A program made the position numbers and the translations under genes. The notes below the pieces were generated by a model. That model did not search any database, was not told the DNA's origin, and saw only the letters and a program-made list of their open reading frames with translations. Shown one piece after another: positions 16,839-26,398 of a DNA stretch of 64,000 nucleotides; the first letter of the stretch is position 1, and the number at the start of each line of letters is the position of its first letter. Source of the DNA: an uncultured Eubacteriales bacterium. GTDB taxonomy: Bacteria; Bacillota; Clostridia; Christensenellales; UBA1242. The stretch covers positions 1-64,000 of the forward strand of contig CARUPR010000007.1 in assembly GCA_949077035.1 (NCBI GenBank), in the 5' to 3' direction.

Positions 16839-18197
16839 TTTAAACCATTGTGTATCTTTTAAAAGTGTGTTGTTGTTTGAACATTCAACCGAAAACTTGC
16901 CCTTGTTTAAGATAAAAACAATATTTCCATTCATTGAAACCGCATTTCCTTCACTATCAATCATTGTTGTCACAAAGACTTTATCTGTATACTTTGCTAT
17001 ATTATCAACAAATGCTTGGGTTGGAAATTGATTTTCATTATTTGTTGTATACTCATCAGAGCCCGCACAAGCACATACACAAACATAATCAGGTGTGATT
17101 GCCTGCAAAAGTTTTGGATTGCTTGAAGTGCCTGAGCCATGGTGACCTGCCTTATAAAGCACGCAATGTGGAAGACCACCATTTGCCTCATAATATTCCA
17201 CCAATTTTTCTTCGCCCTTCTTTTCAAGGTCGCCAGTAAATAGATAGTGATTGTCACCTTGATTTATCATCACGCAAACAGAATAATCATTTTCATCAGA
17301 GGTTTTGTTTTCATAATAATAGTTGTAAAGAATTTCAAGCTCAACACCTTCCCCAATTTGATAAACTCTTTGAGCGCCATTTTGATTGTTATAACATTCG
17401 AGAGCTGTCCAGTGTTTTGCACCATTTTGGACCTCTAAGTCACGATATTTATAATAATTTTCAACCACCTTTGTGCTTGAATTTGTCATAGGAAAGTCAA
17501 TTATCACTTCGGTATCAAAACGTTCAAATATTCCCATTCTTGTTGAGGTGCTTGAAAAAGCTGCTATGTGGTCTTGATGACCATGTGTGGCAATGACATA
17601 TTCAAGAGTATTGTCTTCAACATAATTTTCAAGATAGGAAATGATTGTTGTTGCCGAATCATATCTTGAGCCTGCATCAATTAAAATATCAACATCACCA
17701 TATTTGATATAAACACTATCACCGGTATATTTATTGCCAAGCTCTAAAAAGTGGACAGAAAGTTGACCATCCAAGATAACCTCGCCTTCGCCCGGTTTTT
17801 CGCCCTCATCAGGCAATCCTGGTTGCTGGGTGTCATCTTTTTCAACCACATTGACATTTCTTACAAGATTTTTACCATTGAATCTAAAACTTTCAATAGT
17901 GTAAGTGACTATGTATTCACCAATTTTTGAAGTGTCAACATTTGATTCAATTTTAATTTTATCATTTGAAACTTTGCGACCAAACTCAATTACCTTAATG
18001 CCTTGGTCCTCATATTCGTCACCCACATTTAATGTGATTGTCTTTTCACCAATCAGAAAACAACCATCATCTTTTGTAAGATAGCTGCAACCGATAAAAC
18101 CGCCAATTGCGGCACACAACATCAAAATTAGCGTAAAAATCAGCAAAAATAGCGATTTTTTGCCAGATTTTCTCTGTTTATCTCTCTTTTTTGCCAT
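16803..18197 (-). CDS. Membrane-anchored ComEC-like metallo-beta-lactamase-fold hydrolase
   Basis: 464 residues. A basic N-terminus and one membrane segment (about 16-38) are followed by an Ig-like DUF5011-type domain (about 50-118, LNVGDEYEDQGIKV...GEYIVTYTI), a linker, and a metallo-beta-lactamase domain (about 145-440). Metal-binding motifs visible are THGHQDH, FTGD and KAGHHGSGTS. This resembles the soluble C-terminal domain of ComEC/Rec2, but here it is alone, outside the membrane and without the competence channel. Members act on nucleic acids or phosphoesters; the substrate here is unknown. It starts three bases after the stop of the upstream gene, whose last codons contain its SD (GGAG), so the two form an operon. 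Confidence 0.82.
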   Translation of the reverse strand: MAKKRDKQRKSGKKSLFLLIFTLILMLCAAIGGFIGCSYLTKDDGCFLIGEKTITLNVGDEYEDQGIKVIEFGRKVSNDKIKIESNVDTSKIGEYIVTYTIESFRFNGKNLVRNVNVVEKDDTQQPGLPDEGEKPGEGEVILDGQLSVHFLELGNKYTGDSVYIKYGDVDILIDAGSRYDSATTIISYLENYVEDNTLEYVIATHGHQDHIAAFSSTSTRMGIFERFDTEVIIDFPMTNSSTKVVENYYKYRDLEVQNGAKHWTALECYNNQNGAQRVYQIGEGVELEILYNYYYENKTSDENDYSVCVMINQGDNHYLFTGDLEKKGEEKLVEYYEANGGLPHCVLYKAGHHGSGTSSNPKLLQAITPDYVCVCACAGSDEYTTNNENQFPTQAFVDNIAKYTDKVFVTTMIDSEGNAVSMNGNIVFILNKGKFSVECSNNNTLLKDTQWFKEKRTMPNEWVA

Positions 18198-18200
18198 ATT

Positions 18201-18677
18201 TTATTCTCCAAGCTCACTTTCTTCTAAAACGATAGTTGGTAGTTGAGGATTTTTAACATAATTAATTTCAGTTTTATTATCAACAACTTCCGCTGGTTTT
18301 TCTTCACTATTTACTTCAACAAATAATTTATTGCTTTTCAAATCTTTGTCAAGAAATTTATAACAATCTTTATATTCTTTAAAAAGATATTTTCTTACCT
18401 GCTTTGGGATTCTTGCTAAATCTATAATCTGTCTTTGAAAGATATCGTTGCGGTCCTGCTTTATATCTGCATAAAAATCTAAAATAAAGTTTGTTTTATA
18501 AAGGCCTTCTTGCTGTTGATACTTTGAATAAAAATCAATATTAAACAAAAGCACTTTTGCAAGTTTATCTTCTTCGCTTAGACTGTCTTTAAAAGAGCTT
18601 TCAGCTACTATGCGATTTAATAGATATCTATATTGAACCAAGTCAACTGTTTTTGCATCATTATCAAAAAAATTCAT
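18201..18677 (-). CDS. Hypothetical protein cotranscribed with the MBL-fold gene
   Basis: 158 residues from the ATG at 18677, chosen because AGAGG lies five bases before it; a GTG at 18683 overlaps the SD. The predicted product is soluble and mainly helical, with aromatic-rich segments (VQYRYLLNRIV, FNIDFYSKYQQQ) and an acidic tail ending LEESELGE. No domain recognised. Tight coupling (three bases) to the ComEC-like hydrolase suggests a common function. Confidence 0.7.
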   Translation of the reverse strand: MNFFDNDAKTVDLVQYRYLLNRIVAESSFKDSLSEEDKLAKVLLFNIDFYSKYQQQEGLYKTNFILDFYADIKQDRNDIFQRQIIDLARIPKQVRKYLFKEYKDCYKFLDKDLKSNKLFVEVNSEEKPAEVVDNKTEINYVKNPQLPTIVLEESELGE

Positions 18678-18876
18678 ACTCACCTCTTAAATTTATATTA
18701 ACATATCTTGCGAATATTGTCAATAAATAATTTTTTGGCAAAAAGTATGCTATACTTAAATAAATTACTAGACTATTATACTTGTTCTAATAAAATTTAT
18801 TTTTAATTTAATGAATAAATTTTAAAAATAGATTCAAATTAAATTAAAAGCACAATCAGCTTTTAAAGGAGGAAAA

Positions 18877-19923
18877 ATGAAAAAATTTACAACAATCGTA
18901 TGCACTCTCTTGCTTTGCTGTCTAGTTTCAGCTACATTTGTTGCTTGTGGTGGCAACAATGTAAACTGGATTAATGTCAATTCGTTTGAACAACTGCAAG
19001 ATGCACTCAGCAATAAGTCGGCCAACATTCGTCTGACAAACAATATTGCTTTATCTTCAACAATCAATGTAAACCACTCTTGCACAATCGACTTAAATGA
19101 ACATACTATTGCTTTGGACGCAAGAAACAACAGCGAGCTTGCAAATAAAGCTGTCATAAGAGTGTCAAACCAAGATATGGATGATATCAATGTGACAATT
19201 AAAAATGGTCAACTTTCTAAGACTAATTCAGGCTCAGCTGTAGCAGCCGCTTTCGGAAGTTCTTACAAAAACAAAGTTTTGCTTGATAATGTGACAATCA
19301 ATTCTGATAGTCAAGGTGTGACTGCCGCTTCAGGTTCTCATCTCATTCTCAAAAACAGCAAAATCACTTCAAAATGGCAATCTGTAGGTACAAACAACAA
19401 TTATACCGGAATTGGCAACGCTATTGATATCAATGGCTGCAAACTTACTTCAACAAACGATGTTTCAGTCTTTGTATCAAATTATACAATGCTCAACATT
19501 GACAATTCAACTATCAAAGGTTTGACAGGTATGCACATTTTACTTGGTGATATCAATGTCAGAAACAGTGAAATTATTGCAACAAGCTCATACAATCCTT
19601 ATACTACAAACGATATCAAAGCTTCAGGGACCAAGGAAAATGAAGGTTCTGCAATAGTTGTAAGAGCAAACCTTTATTATGACAAATCTTATAAATCAAA
19701 CGAATTAAAACTCAACTTTGAAAACAACAACATAACAACAACAAGCAATGTAGATGTTTCAATTTACAATTGCAACAACGCAAAAGGCTATATCCCTTCT
19801 GCAGATACTGAAGGTGTGAAAGTTGTTGATGAAAATAAAATTGCAGTTGATTATTTTAAAACAAAGGATTTGACAATCAAAACATATCAATATGTTGATG
19901 GAGCACTCTCTCTTGTTGGATAA
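18877..19923 (+). CDS. Beta-helix surface lipoprotein
   Basis: 348 residues with strong SD (AAAGGAGG). The signal peptide ends in a lipobox, FVACGG, with the acylated Cys about residue 24, so it is anchored on the outer face of the membrane. From about residue 45 to 300 there are repeated short strands with Asn/Ser turns (IDLNEHTIAL, VTIKNGQLSK, VLLDNVTINS, LILKNSKITS), the pattern of a right-handed parallel beta-helix of pectate-lyase type. No catalytic motif was identified. Beta-helix lipoproteins often bind or cleave polysaccharide; the role here is not determined. Monocistronic, with its own terminator. Confidence 0.82.
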   Translation: MKKFTTIVCTLLLCCLVSATFVACGGNNVNWINVNSFEQLQDALSNKSANIRLTNNIALSSTINVNHSCTIDLNEHTIALDARNNSELANKAVIRVSNQDMDDINVTIKNGQLSKTNSGSAVAAAFGSSYKNKVLLDNVTINSDSQGVTAASGSHLILKNSKITSKWQSVGTNNNYTGIGNAIDINGCKLTSTNDVSVFVSNYTMLNIDNSTIKGLTGMHILLGDINVRNSEIIATSSYNPYTTNDIKASGTKENEGSAIVVRANLYYDKSYKSNELKLNFENNNITTTSNVDVSIYNCNNAKGYIPSADTEGVKVVDENKIAVDYFKTKDLTIKTYQYVDGALSLVG

Positions 19924-19953
19924 AATAGATTTATAAAACAATTAAAAATTATT

Positions 19954-19985
19954 AAAAAAGCACTATTGTCATAGTGCTTTTTTTT
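19954..19985 (+). terminator. Terminator of the lipoprotein gene
   Basis: Stem AAAAAAGCACTAT / ATAGTGCTTTTTT with loop TGTC and a T-run. Confidence 0.85.
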
Positions 19986-20039
19986 GAATTAATCAGCAAA
20001 AAATTGAAAAGTTTTTAAAAGAATTAATATAAATCCAAA

Positions 20040-20633
20040 TTAAAATTCTTTTTCGTCTTCAAAATTTTTGATATTATCTTGCCTATTGAAAGATGACTTA
20101 ATTTCATTCCAAGATGAAACCAATATAAATTCATTATTATTTTCTTTGCAATCTTGAGAAAAGTGAAATGTTTTTATATCAGAATTTGAAGTAAACTGCC
20201 TGCAAATATTTATATCATTGTCTATAAAATAATTAAAATTGTGAGTTTTTGCATAATGAAGTTTATCTTTGCAGCCCAAAACAATTTTATCAAATTGGAC
20301 ATTATTAAGTTTAAACCACTGACTAGTCATCTTAACAATTGGTTTCAGCTTTGGTCTGTTTGAAAGAAAATGTATCTTTTTCCCATTGTTATGAAGCTCA
20401 TTTATCGTGTTGATTGCATCAGGCATTGCAACATAACTTTGAGGATTGAAAAGTTTAAATATCTTGTTTAAGTTGCCTATTTTGTAATTGCAATCTTCAA
20501 TAACAAAATTTTTGCTGGCTTTGTTTTTGCCATTATTCAAATTTAATGTATTTAAAAATCTATATAGTTTTGAATCGCAAGTAAGAAATGTTTGGTCTAA
20601 ATCAACTCCAACTATCTCTAATGGATTTTCCAT
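20040..20633 (-). CDS. HAD-fold 5'-nucleotidase-like protein
   Basis: 197 residues, SD AAGGAGG. HAD motif I is VGVDLDQTFL (both aspartates present), motif II FLSNRP and motif III FIDNDINIC. The size and the NT5C-like arrangement, with a small helical cap between motifs I and II, suggest a nucleotidase or small-molecule phosphatase. A second, distinct HAD nucleotidase-like gene lies at 32788-33381. The acidic end, NFEDEKEF, resembles tails seen on several other proteins in this window. Specificity cannot be read from sequence. Confidence 0.75.
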   Translation of the reverse strand: MENPLEIVGVDLDQTFLTCDSKLYRFLNTLNLNNGKNKASKNFVIEDCNYKIGNLNKIFKLFNPQSYVAMPDAINTINELHNNGKKIHFLSNRPKLKPIVKMTSQWFKLNNVQFDKIVLGCKDKLHYAKTHNFNYFIDNDINICRQFTSNSDIKTFHFSQDCKENNNEFILVSSWNEIKSSFNRQDNIKNFEDEKEF

Positions 20634-20906
20634 CTGAGCCTCCTTTTAATTTATAATGATAATTTATTATCCTTCTATTTAAATTATTAATTTTGTCTTT
20701 TTTTAATATGTTTTTTATTATATTATCTTCTTTTTAATTTTATCTTCTTTTATATAACTTTTATTATTTATTATAACTTATTTACTTCTTTATTTTATTA
20801 ATTGAAAAGTAAATTTTTTATCTCGAAATTCAAGTATAAAAAATAAAAGAACTTTGTCATTATAACATAAATTATTTTATAATAAAAGAGGTTTTTTTGA
20901 TTTTTT

Positions 20907-21878
20907 TTAAACTATTCCTAAAATTGCTGTCGCAAATGCTATGATAATTAAAATAATATAGCTTGTAATGCTAATTTTTTCCTTCATCACAATTCTTTCA
21001 TAAAGCATAATCAAAACAATTCCAAAGACACTTACCGCTTCAACAATTCCCAAATTCATCTTTAAGGCAAGATATATTAGGCTTATTTGTGACGCCGTTC
21101 TGCAAAAACCAACAACAAAAAGCCAAGGGTCTTTTAAGACAGAAATGGTTGTTTTTAAAAATTTTTTATTTGAAACAATTTCCTCTCTTTCTTTTGAGCC
21201 AAGTTTTATCCCATCACTTCTTTTCAATGGATATCTTTTTATTTTATGTGAGGCAAAAGAATTTTTTGAAAAAATAAAAGCAACACTTGCCACAAGCATT
21301 ATACAAGCAAGCACAAAGTTATAGGCAAAGCCATTCAATCCATCAACAGCAACAAGCCCTGGAATCAGTCCTTTTGCAATGCTTAAAACAACCCAAACAG
21401 CAAGAAAGATAAAACCCAATTTTAGATTATACTTACTCTTGCCGCCACCTTTATTTTGGATAAATGCAAGCACAAGGCAGGCAAGAACCACAACAGCAAT
21501 CAAAATAATATGCCAATAGTTGAGCTTTCCGCCAAACAATAGCCATGAGAAAAAGGTAAGAAAAGCTATGTAAATTTCTGAAACTCCCTCTGCAATACTC
21601 ATAGGAAGATTTTTTGATGCACTTGCCCAAGTGATTATGCTTGCAATAGTCAAACAGGCAGAAAGCAAAATAAAAGCAAAGCTGACCCAGTTGAAATTGC
21701 CAAAAAGCTGACCTTCTCCCACCAAAGAATATATTATTATGGTCGGAATTGACAGCAGAAAGGACCACAAGGTTACACCATATAAAATTTCAATCTGACT
21801 TTGGATTTTAGTATTTTTATAGCCTATTGTTTCGCCTGCATTGCAAAATATCATCAAGATTAATAAACAATATACCAT
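20907..21878 (-). CDS. DMT/EamA-type transporter
   Basis: 323 residues with about ten predicted membrane helices arranged as two five-helix halves, the drug/metabolite transporter layout. The halves are joined by a hydrophilic loop at about 215-245 (KRYPLKRSDGIKLGSKEREE). AAAGG lies before the ATG. EamA proteins export or import amino acids, sugars or related metabolites; the substrate cannot be predicted. It stands alone; the spacers on both sides are AT-rich. Confidence 0.8.
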   Translation of the reverse strand: MVYCLLILMIFCNAGETIGYKNTKIQSQIEILYGVTLWSFLLSIPTIIIYSLVGEGQLFGNFNWVSFAFILLSACLTIASIITWASASKNLPMSIAEGVSEIYIAFLTFFSWLLFGGKLNYWHIILIAVVVLACLVLAFIQNKGGGKSKYNLKLGFIFLAVWVVLSIAKGLIPGLVAVDGLNGFAYNFVLACIMLVASVAFIFSKNSFASHKIKRYPLKRSDGIKLGSKEREEIVSNKKFLKTTISVLKDPWLFVVGFCRTASQISLIYLALKMNLGIVEAVSVFGIVLIMLYERIVMKEKISITSYIILIIIAFATAILGIV

Positions 21879-22017
21879 ATTTAACCTTTGTAATAATAAA
21901 ACAGATTTGAAAAGGTAATGCTAAATTGCCACCTTTTCATCTAATACAATTTATTCATCTATCCAAAGTTTTGCCACAGCAAACTTCTTTAAATTTTATT
22001 TTAAAAAATATTGCAAA

Positions 22018-22059
22018 TAAAAAACGCTTTAAAACATAATCATTTTAAAACGTTTTTTT
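22018..22059 (-). terminator. Terminator of the ABC exporter operon
   Basis: On the minus strand, AAAACGTTTTAAAA pairs with TTTTAAAGCGTTTT (one wobble), 17 bp past the stop. Confidence 0.7.
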
Positions 22060-22075
22060 ATTTAATTATTTTCTG

Positions 22076-24169
22076 CTATGCAGTCTGCTCAAATTGACTG
22101 TTGTAAAGGTCGGCATAGAAGCCACCTTTTTCAATCAGCTGTTCATGATTTCCACTTTCAATAATATCACCATCTTTCATAACCAAAATCAAATCTGCAT
22201 TTTTTATTGTTGAAAGTCTATGCGCAATGATTATTGATGTGCGGCCTGTCATAAGTTTATCCATAGCATTTTGAATTAAAATTTCAGTCCTTGTATCAAC
22301 ATTGCTTGTCGCTTCATCCAAAATTAGCATTGGTGCATCATCGACCATTGCTCGAGCGATGGTGACAAGCTGTTTTTGACCGGCAGATAAACTAGCCTCT
22401 TCATTAAGTGGAGTGTCATAGCCTTGAGGCAATGTTTGAATAAAATGATGAAGACCAACAGCTTTGCTTGCCTCAATCACCCTTTCAAGCGGAATATTTT
22501 TATTGTTGTAAACAATATTGTCATAAATAGTCCCCTCAAAGAGCCATGTATCTTGCAAAACCATGCAGAATAGTTCATGCACATTTTCTCTTGTCAAACT
22601 TGAAGTTGGCACACCATCAATCAGAATTTCGCCATTGTTTATCTCATAAAACCTCATAAGCAGGTTTACCATTGTGGTCTTTCCTGCACCGGTAGGTCCA
22701 ACAATCGCCACCTTCTGCCCTGCTTTAACTTTTGCTGAGAAATCATTGATAATTGTCTTTTCTGGTATATAGCCAAAATTGATATTTTTAAATTCTATAT
22801 TACCCTTAGCACCTTCCAAAACTTCTGTTTTAAAGCTCTCATCTTCAAGCTCTTTTTCGCCCAAGAACTCAAACACGCGATAACTTGCCGCCCCTGCCGA
22901 TTGCAAACTTGCCATAGACTGAGCAAAGGTGGAAAGTGGTTGGGTAAACAGGCGGACATAAATCATAAAGGCAACAATATCTTCAATACCTGAAATTCCC
23001 TTCAAACTTAGCACCGCACCAACAACGCAGACAGCAACATAACCAAAGTTGCCCACAAAGTTCATCATAGGCATCATCAAACCACCAAAAAACTGAGAGT
23101 TGAATGAGCTTGAATAAAGCTTTTTGTTTATTTTGTCAAATTCTTTATACAAAGCCTCTTCTGCATTATAAGCTTTTACAACATTATGACCGGTATAAAC
23201 CTCTTCAATGTGACCATTTATTTCACCAAGTTCTCTTTGCTGTGCAACAAAGTATTTTTGTGCTCCACCAATGACTATCCCCATGAAAATAAAACCAAAG
23301 AGTGAGGCTCCAATTGCCACCAAAGCCAAAATCCAATTTGTGACAAACATCATCACAATAGAGCCAACAAATAAAGTTGCAGCCGAAACCAGTCCTGATA
23401 CACTTTGATTGAGCATCTGCCCCAAAGTATCAACATCATTGGTCACCCTTGAAAGAACATCACCATGACTTGTGTTATCAAAATATCTAAGAGGAAGACG
23501 ATTTATCTTTGTTGAAATATCTTCTCTCATCTTTTTTGTTATCTTTTGGGTGACTATAGCCATGATAAAGCCTTGAAAATACCCAAAAACCAAACTGGCA
23601 GCATAGAAACCCACCAAGGTGAAACCAATTGAAGCAATCTGTTTCATATCAATTCCACCAAACATCAATCCAAGACCTATAGCCTCGGCCATGTCAGAAA
23701 TCTTATCTGGGCCAAGAATGGTAAACACAGCACCACCAATTGCAAATATGAGTGCAATAATGGTCGCCGGAATAAACTTTTTGCAATATTTAAAAAGTTT
23801 TCCCCAAGTTTTGCTGAATGGATACCTTTCTTTTTTCATTTTTTGCTTTTTGCTTTGTTTTTTATTTTTTAATTTTTTCCCACCAATTTCTTCTTCGTTT
23901 GCCTCAGCAAAACTTTCCCCGTTGCCTTCTTTTATCTCAACAATTTCAACATCATTTTTATGTCCGGCATCTTTAATTTCATCTTTTTCAGACACATTTT
24001 CTTCATAATTTTCAGACACATTTTCTTCAATTTCTTCAACAACCTTTTCTTGGTTTATATTTTGTAAGATTGTGTCTTCTCTAATATTTTCCTGTTCAAT
24101 TTTTTCTTGTATGATATTTTCTTGTTGAGCATTTTCAATTATCTTATTTTGCTTATCAAACCTTTTCAT
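22076..24169 (-). CDS. Heterodimeric ABC exporter subunit, catalytically canonical half
   Basis: 697 residues. Six membrane helices (about 130-420) are followed by a nucleotide-binding domain with Walker A GPTGAGKTTM, signature LSAGQKQ, Walker B LILDEATSNVD with the catalytic Glu, and switch His in IIAHRLST. It starts with a 4-base ATGA overlap with the preceding subunit gene, its SD (AAGGAGG) lying in that gene's last codons. The two form a BmrCD/TM287-288-type heterodimeric multidrug or lipid exporter. The first ~110 residues are a low-complexity Glu/Asn/Ile/Val extension (QENIIQEKIEQENIRED and similar), unusual for the family. Confidence 0.9.
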   Translation of the reverse strand: MKRFDKQNKIIENAQQENIIQEKIEQENIREDTILQNINQEKVVEEIEENVSENYEENVSEKDEIKDAGHKNDVEIVEIKEGNGESFAEANEEEIGGKKLKNKKQSKKQKMKKERYPFSKTWGKLFKYCKKFIPATIIALIFAIGGAVFTILGPDKISDMAEAIGLGLMFGGIDMKQIASIGFTLVGFYAASLVFGYFQGFIMAIVTQKITKKMREDISTKINRLPLRYFDNTSHGDVLSRVTNDVDTLGQMLNQSVSGLVSAATLFVGSIVMMFVTNWILALVAIGASLFGFIFMGIVIGGAQKYFVAQQRELGEINGHIEEVYTGHNVVKAYNAEEALYKEFDKINKKLYSSSFNSQFFGGLMMPMMNFVGNFGYVAVCVVGAVLSLKGISGIEDIVAFMIYVRLFTQPLSTFAQSMASLQSAGAASYRVFEFLGEKELEDESFKTEVLEGAKGNIEFKNINFGYIPEKTIINDFSAKVKAGQKVAIVGPTGAGKTTMVNLLMRFYEINNGEILIDGVPTSSLTRENVHELFCMVLQDTWLFEGTIYDNIVYNNKNIPLERVIEASKAVGLHHFIQTLPQGYDTPLNEEASLSAGQKQLVTIARAMVDDAPMLILDEATSNVDTRTEILIQNAMDKLMTGRTSIIIAHRLSTIKNADLILVMKDGDIIESGNHEQLIEKGGFYADLYNSQFEQTA

Positions 24170-26058
24170 TGTGCCAGTTCCTCCTTAGATAATTGTGAAA
24201 GTGCAATTTCGCGATAGACCTCGCAATTTTTCATAAGCTCTTCATGCCTGCCCATTCCAACAACATCACCTGATTCAAGCACGATAATTTTATCAGCATC
24301 CTTGATTGTGCCAATACGTTGAGCCACTATAAACTTTATGCTTTCTGAAGTTTCCTCTTTAAGTTTTTTTCTTAATACTTTATCGGTTTTATAGTCAAGT
24401 GCTGAAAAACTGTCATCAAAGATAAATATTTCAGGTCTTCTTGCAATCGCTCTTGCAATTGACATTCTCTGTTTTTGACCGCCTGAGAAGTTTGTTCCAC
24501 CCTGAGCCACCCTTGCATCATATTTCAACTCTAAATTATCAACAAAATTCTTTGCTTGGGCAATGTTTAAAGCTCTGTCTATTTCTTCATCAGACATATT
24601 TCCATTGCTGTTGTCACCAAAATCTATATTTGATTTGATAGAGCCGGCAAACAAAACGGCACGTTGAGGGACATATCCAATCTTCTTATGAAGTTCTGCC
24701 TGTTTATAATCTCTGACATTTATGCCATCAATCAAAATTTCACCATCGGTTGCATCATAAAATCTTGGAATAAGATTGATTATTGTGCTTTTTCCGCTGC
24801 CTGTCGAGCCAATAAAAGCCACCGTTTCGCCACTCTTTGCGGTGAAAGAAACATCGCGGACAACATATTCTTGAGCATCTGGATATTTAAAGCTTACATT
24901 TTTAAACTCAACCACACCTTTCAAATCTTCAGAAATTTCATTTGAAATATTTTCAATGTTTTCAATATTGTTTATTAAATCACCGATATTGTTTTCAATA
25001 TTTTCGCCATTGTTTAAACTTTCTTCAGCTTTTTCGCTTTCGTCAAGAATTGCATTTTCGCCACTATTTTGTAAAAAGCCTTCGCCATCCACCACTCTTG
25101 GTTTTGTATCAAGCACTTCATTTATACGTTTTGCAGAAACGCTGGCTCTTGGCACAAACATAAACACCATAATCAGCATCATAAACGACATTACGATAAG
25201 CATTGCATATGATGAATAAACAAGCATATCACTGAAAAGCTCTGTCTTGTCACCAAGCGCCGCATTGTTGATAATAAAAGCACCAATCCAATATATAGCA
25301 AGATTAAGACCATTTGAAATAAGGGTCATTCCAGGGTTCATAATAGCCATAACTTTGCCTGTGAAGAGATGTGTATCAGTAAGGTCTTTGTTTGCCTTTT
25401 CAAATTTTGCCTCTTGATATTTTTCTGCATTGTATGCTCTGACAACCCTTAAGCCATCCAAATTTTCCCTGGTAACACTATTTAAGTTGTCGGTCAATTT
25501 CTGAATTTTCTTAAACCTTGGCACTGCAAAAATCATAACAACTGCCAAAATAGCCACCAAAATTATAACCGCACCCACTGTTGCAAGCGACCATTGCCAG
25601 CTTTTGCCAGCGATTGTGCAGATAGACCAAATTGCCATAACAGGTGCTTTTACCAGAAGTTGAAGCATAAGTGTCATTGCAAACTGAACCTGAGCCACGT
25701 CATTTGTTGTCCTGGTAATCAAAGATGAAGTAGAAAATTTTTTAATTTCTTCCATTGAAAAATCTTCAACCTTTTTATACACCGCCTCTCTCATACGATA
25801 AGACATAATAGCAGCAACTTTTGATGCGATAAAACTTATCACCACAGCCGACAGCAAACTGCCAAAAGCACAAGCAAGCATGAAACCGCCATTTTTAAGG
25901 ATTTCAGAAACAGCTCCCTTGTCTTGCAAAATATTGGTGATAGTTTTCATATAATCAGGGATACGCAAATCAAGCCAAACTTGAAAAACAATCAAGCCAG
26001 TGCTGATTAATACAAAAAACCATTCTCTCAGTTTAAAAAATCTAAAAAGTTTAAGCAT
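24166..26058 (-). CDS. Heterodimeric ABC exporter subunit, degenerate-site half
   Basis: 630 residues; six membrane helices (about 15-310) then a nucleotide-binding domain. Walker A is GSTGSGKSTI and signature FSGGQKQRMS. The Walker B catalytic Glu is replaced by Asp (IFIFDDSFSALD) and the switch His by Gln (FIVAQRIGT). These two substitutions mark the non-hydrolysing site of heterodimeric exporters, while the partner at 22076 is canonical. Between membrane domain and ATPase there is an inserted Asn/Glu/Ile-rich linker (about 335-380, NIENIENISNEI). SD AAGGAG. First gene of the operon, behind a promoter with a Fur/PerR-like palindrome. Confidence 0.9.
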   Translation of the reverse strand: MLKLFRFFKLREWFFVLISTGLIVFQVWLDLRIPDYMKTITNILQDKGAVSEILKNGGFMLACAFGSLLSAVVISFIASKVAAIMSYRMREAVYKKVEDFSMEEIKKFSTSSLITRTTNDVAQVQFAMTLMLQLLVKAPVMAIWSICTIAGKSWQWSLATVGAVIILVAILAVVMIFAVPRFKKIQKLTDNLNSVTRENLDGLRVVRAYNAEKYQEAKFEKANKDLTDTHLFTGKVMAIMNPGMTLISNGLNLAIYWIGAFIINNAALGDKTELFSDMLVYSSYAMLIVMSFMMLIMVFMFVPRASVSAKRINEVLDTKPRVVDGEGFLQNSGENAILDESEKAEESLNNGENIENNIGDLINNIENIENISNEISEDLKGVVEFKNVSFKYPDAQEYVVRDVSFTAKSGETVAFIGSTGSGKSTIINLIPRFYDATDGEILIDGINVRDYKQAELHKKIGYVPQRAVLFAGSIKSNIDFGDNSNGNMSDEEIDRALNIAQAKNFVDNLELKYDARVAQGGTNFSGGQKQRMSIARAIARRPEIFIFDDSFSALDYKTDKVLRKKLKEETSESIKFIVAQRIGTIKDADKIIVLESGDVVGMGRHEELMKNCEVYREIALSQLSKEELAQ

Positions 26059-26177
26059 TTTTTCTCCTTATAATCGTATAGTATAAATTTGTTTATATTT
26101 AAAAGTTGTTTCTTAAATTAAAATTTTTTCTCTTAATAAATAAAATATATTTTATTTAAAAATCTGCAAACTAATAT

Positions 26178-26208
26178 AAATGATAATCATTTCAGATATT
26201 TTTGTCAA
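26178..26208 (-). promoter_or_regulatory. ABC exporter promoter with 15-bp palindrome over the -10
   Basis: TTGACA (26208-26203), 17-bp spacer, TATCAT (26185-26180). The 7-1-7 palindrome AAATGAT-A-ATCATTT (26178-26192) covers the -10 element. It resembles Fur/PerR-family boxes, so repression by such a regulator is plausible. The leader to the ATG at 26058 is about 115 nt; no riboswitch fold was recognised there. Nothing else was seen in 26059-26398. Confidence 0.55.
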
Positions 26209-26398
26209 GCAAAAAAAGAGTTTCTGCCCTTAATTATTTATTTAAAAATAACTATTCTCAATTATGAAATTTAAGCAAAATATGTTAAAACAAAATCGGT
26301 TTTGATTAAAAAATTATAAACAACTTTTAAAAAAGCTTTTAAAATAAACAAAAATTTCAAAACAAAAAGACAGAATTATTCTGCCTTTTAATTTACTC

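Noticed and set aside
16366..17031. 221-codon open frame on the plus strand with recurring QPNVARLS-like peptides
   Set aside because: The peptide repeats are the translation of the DNA hairpin repeat. The frame has no SD, runs through the preceding gene's end and opposes the well-supported MBL gene.
23619..24008. 129-codon plus-strand frame opposite the ABC exporter extension
   Set aside because: Complement of the Glu/Asn-rich extension; no SD or family features.
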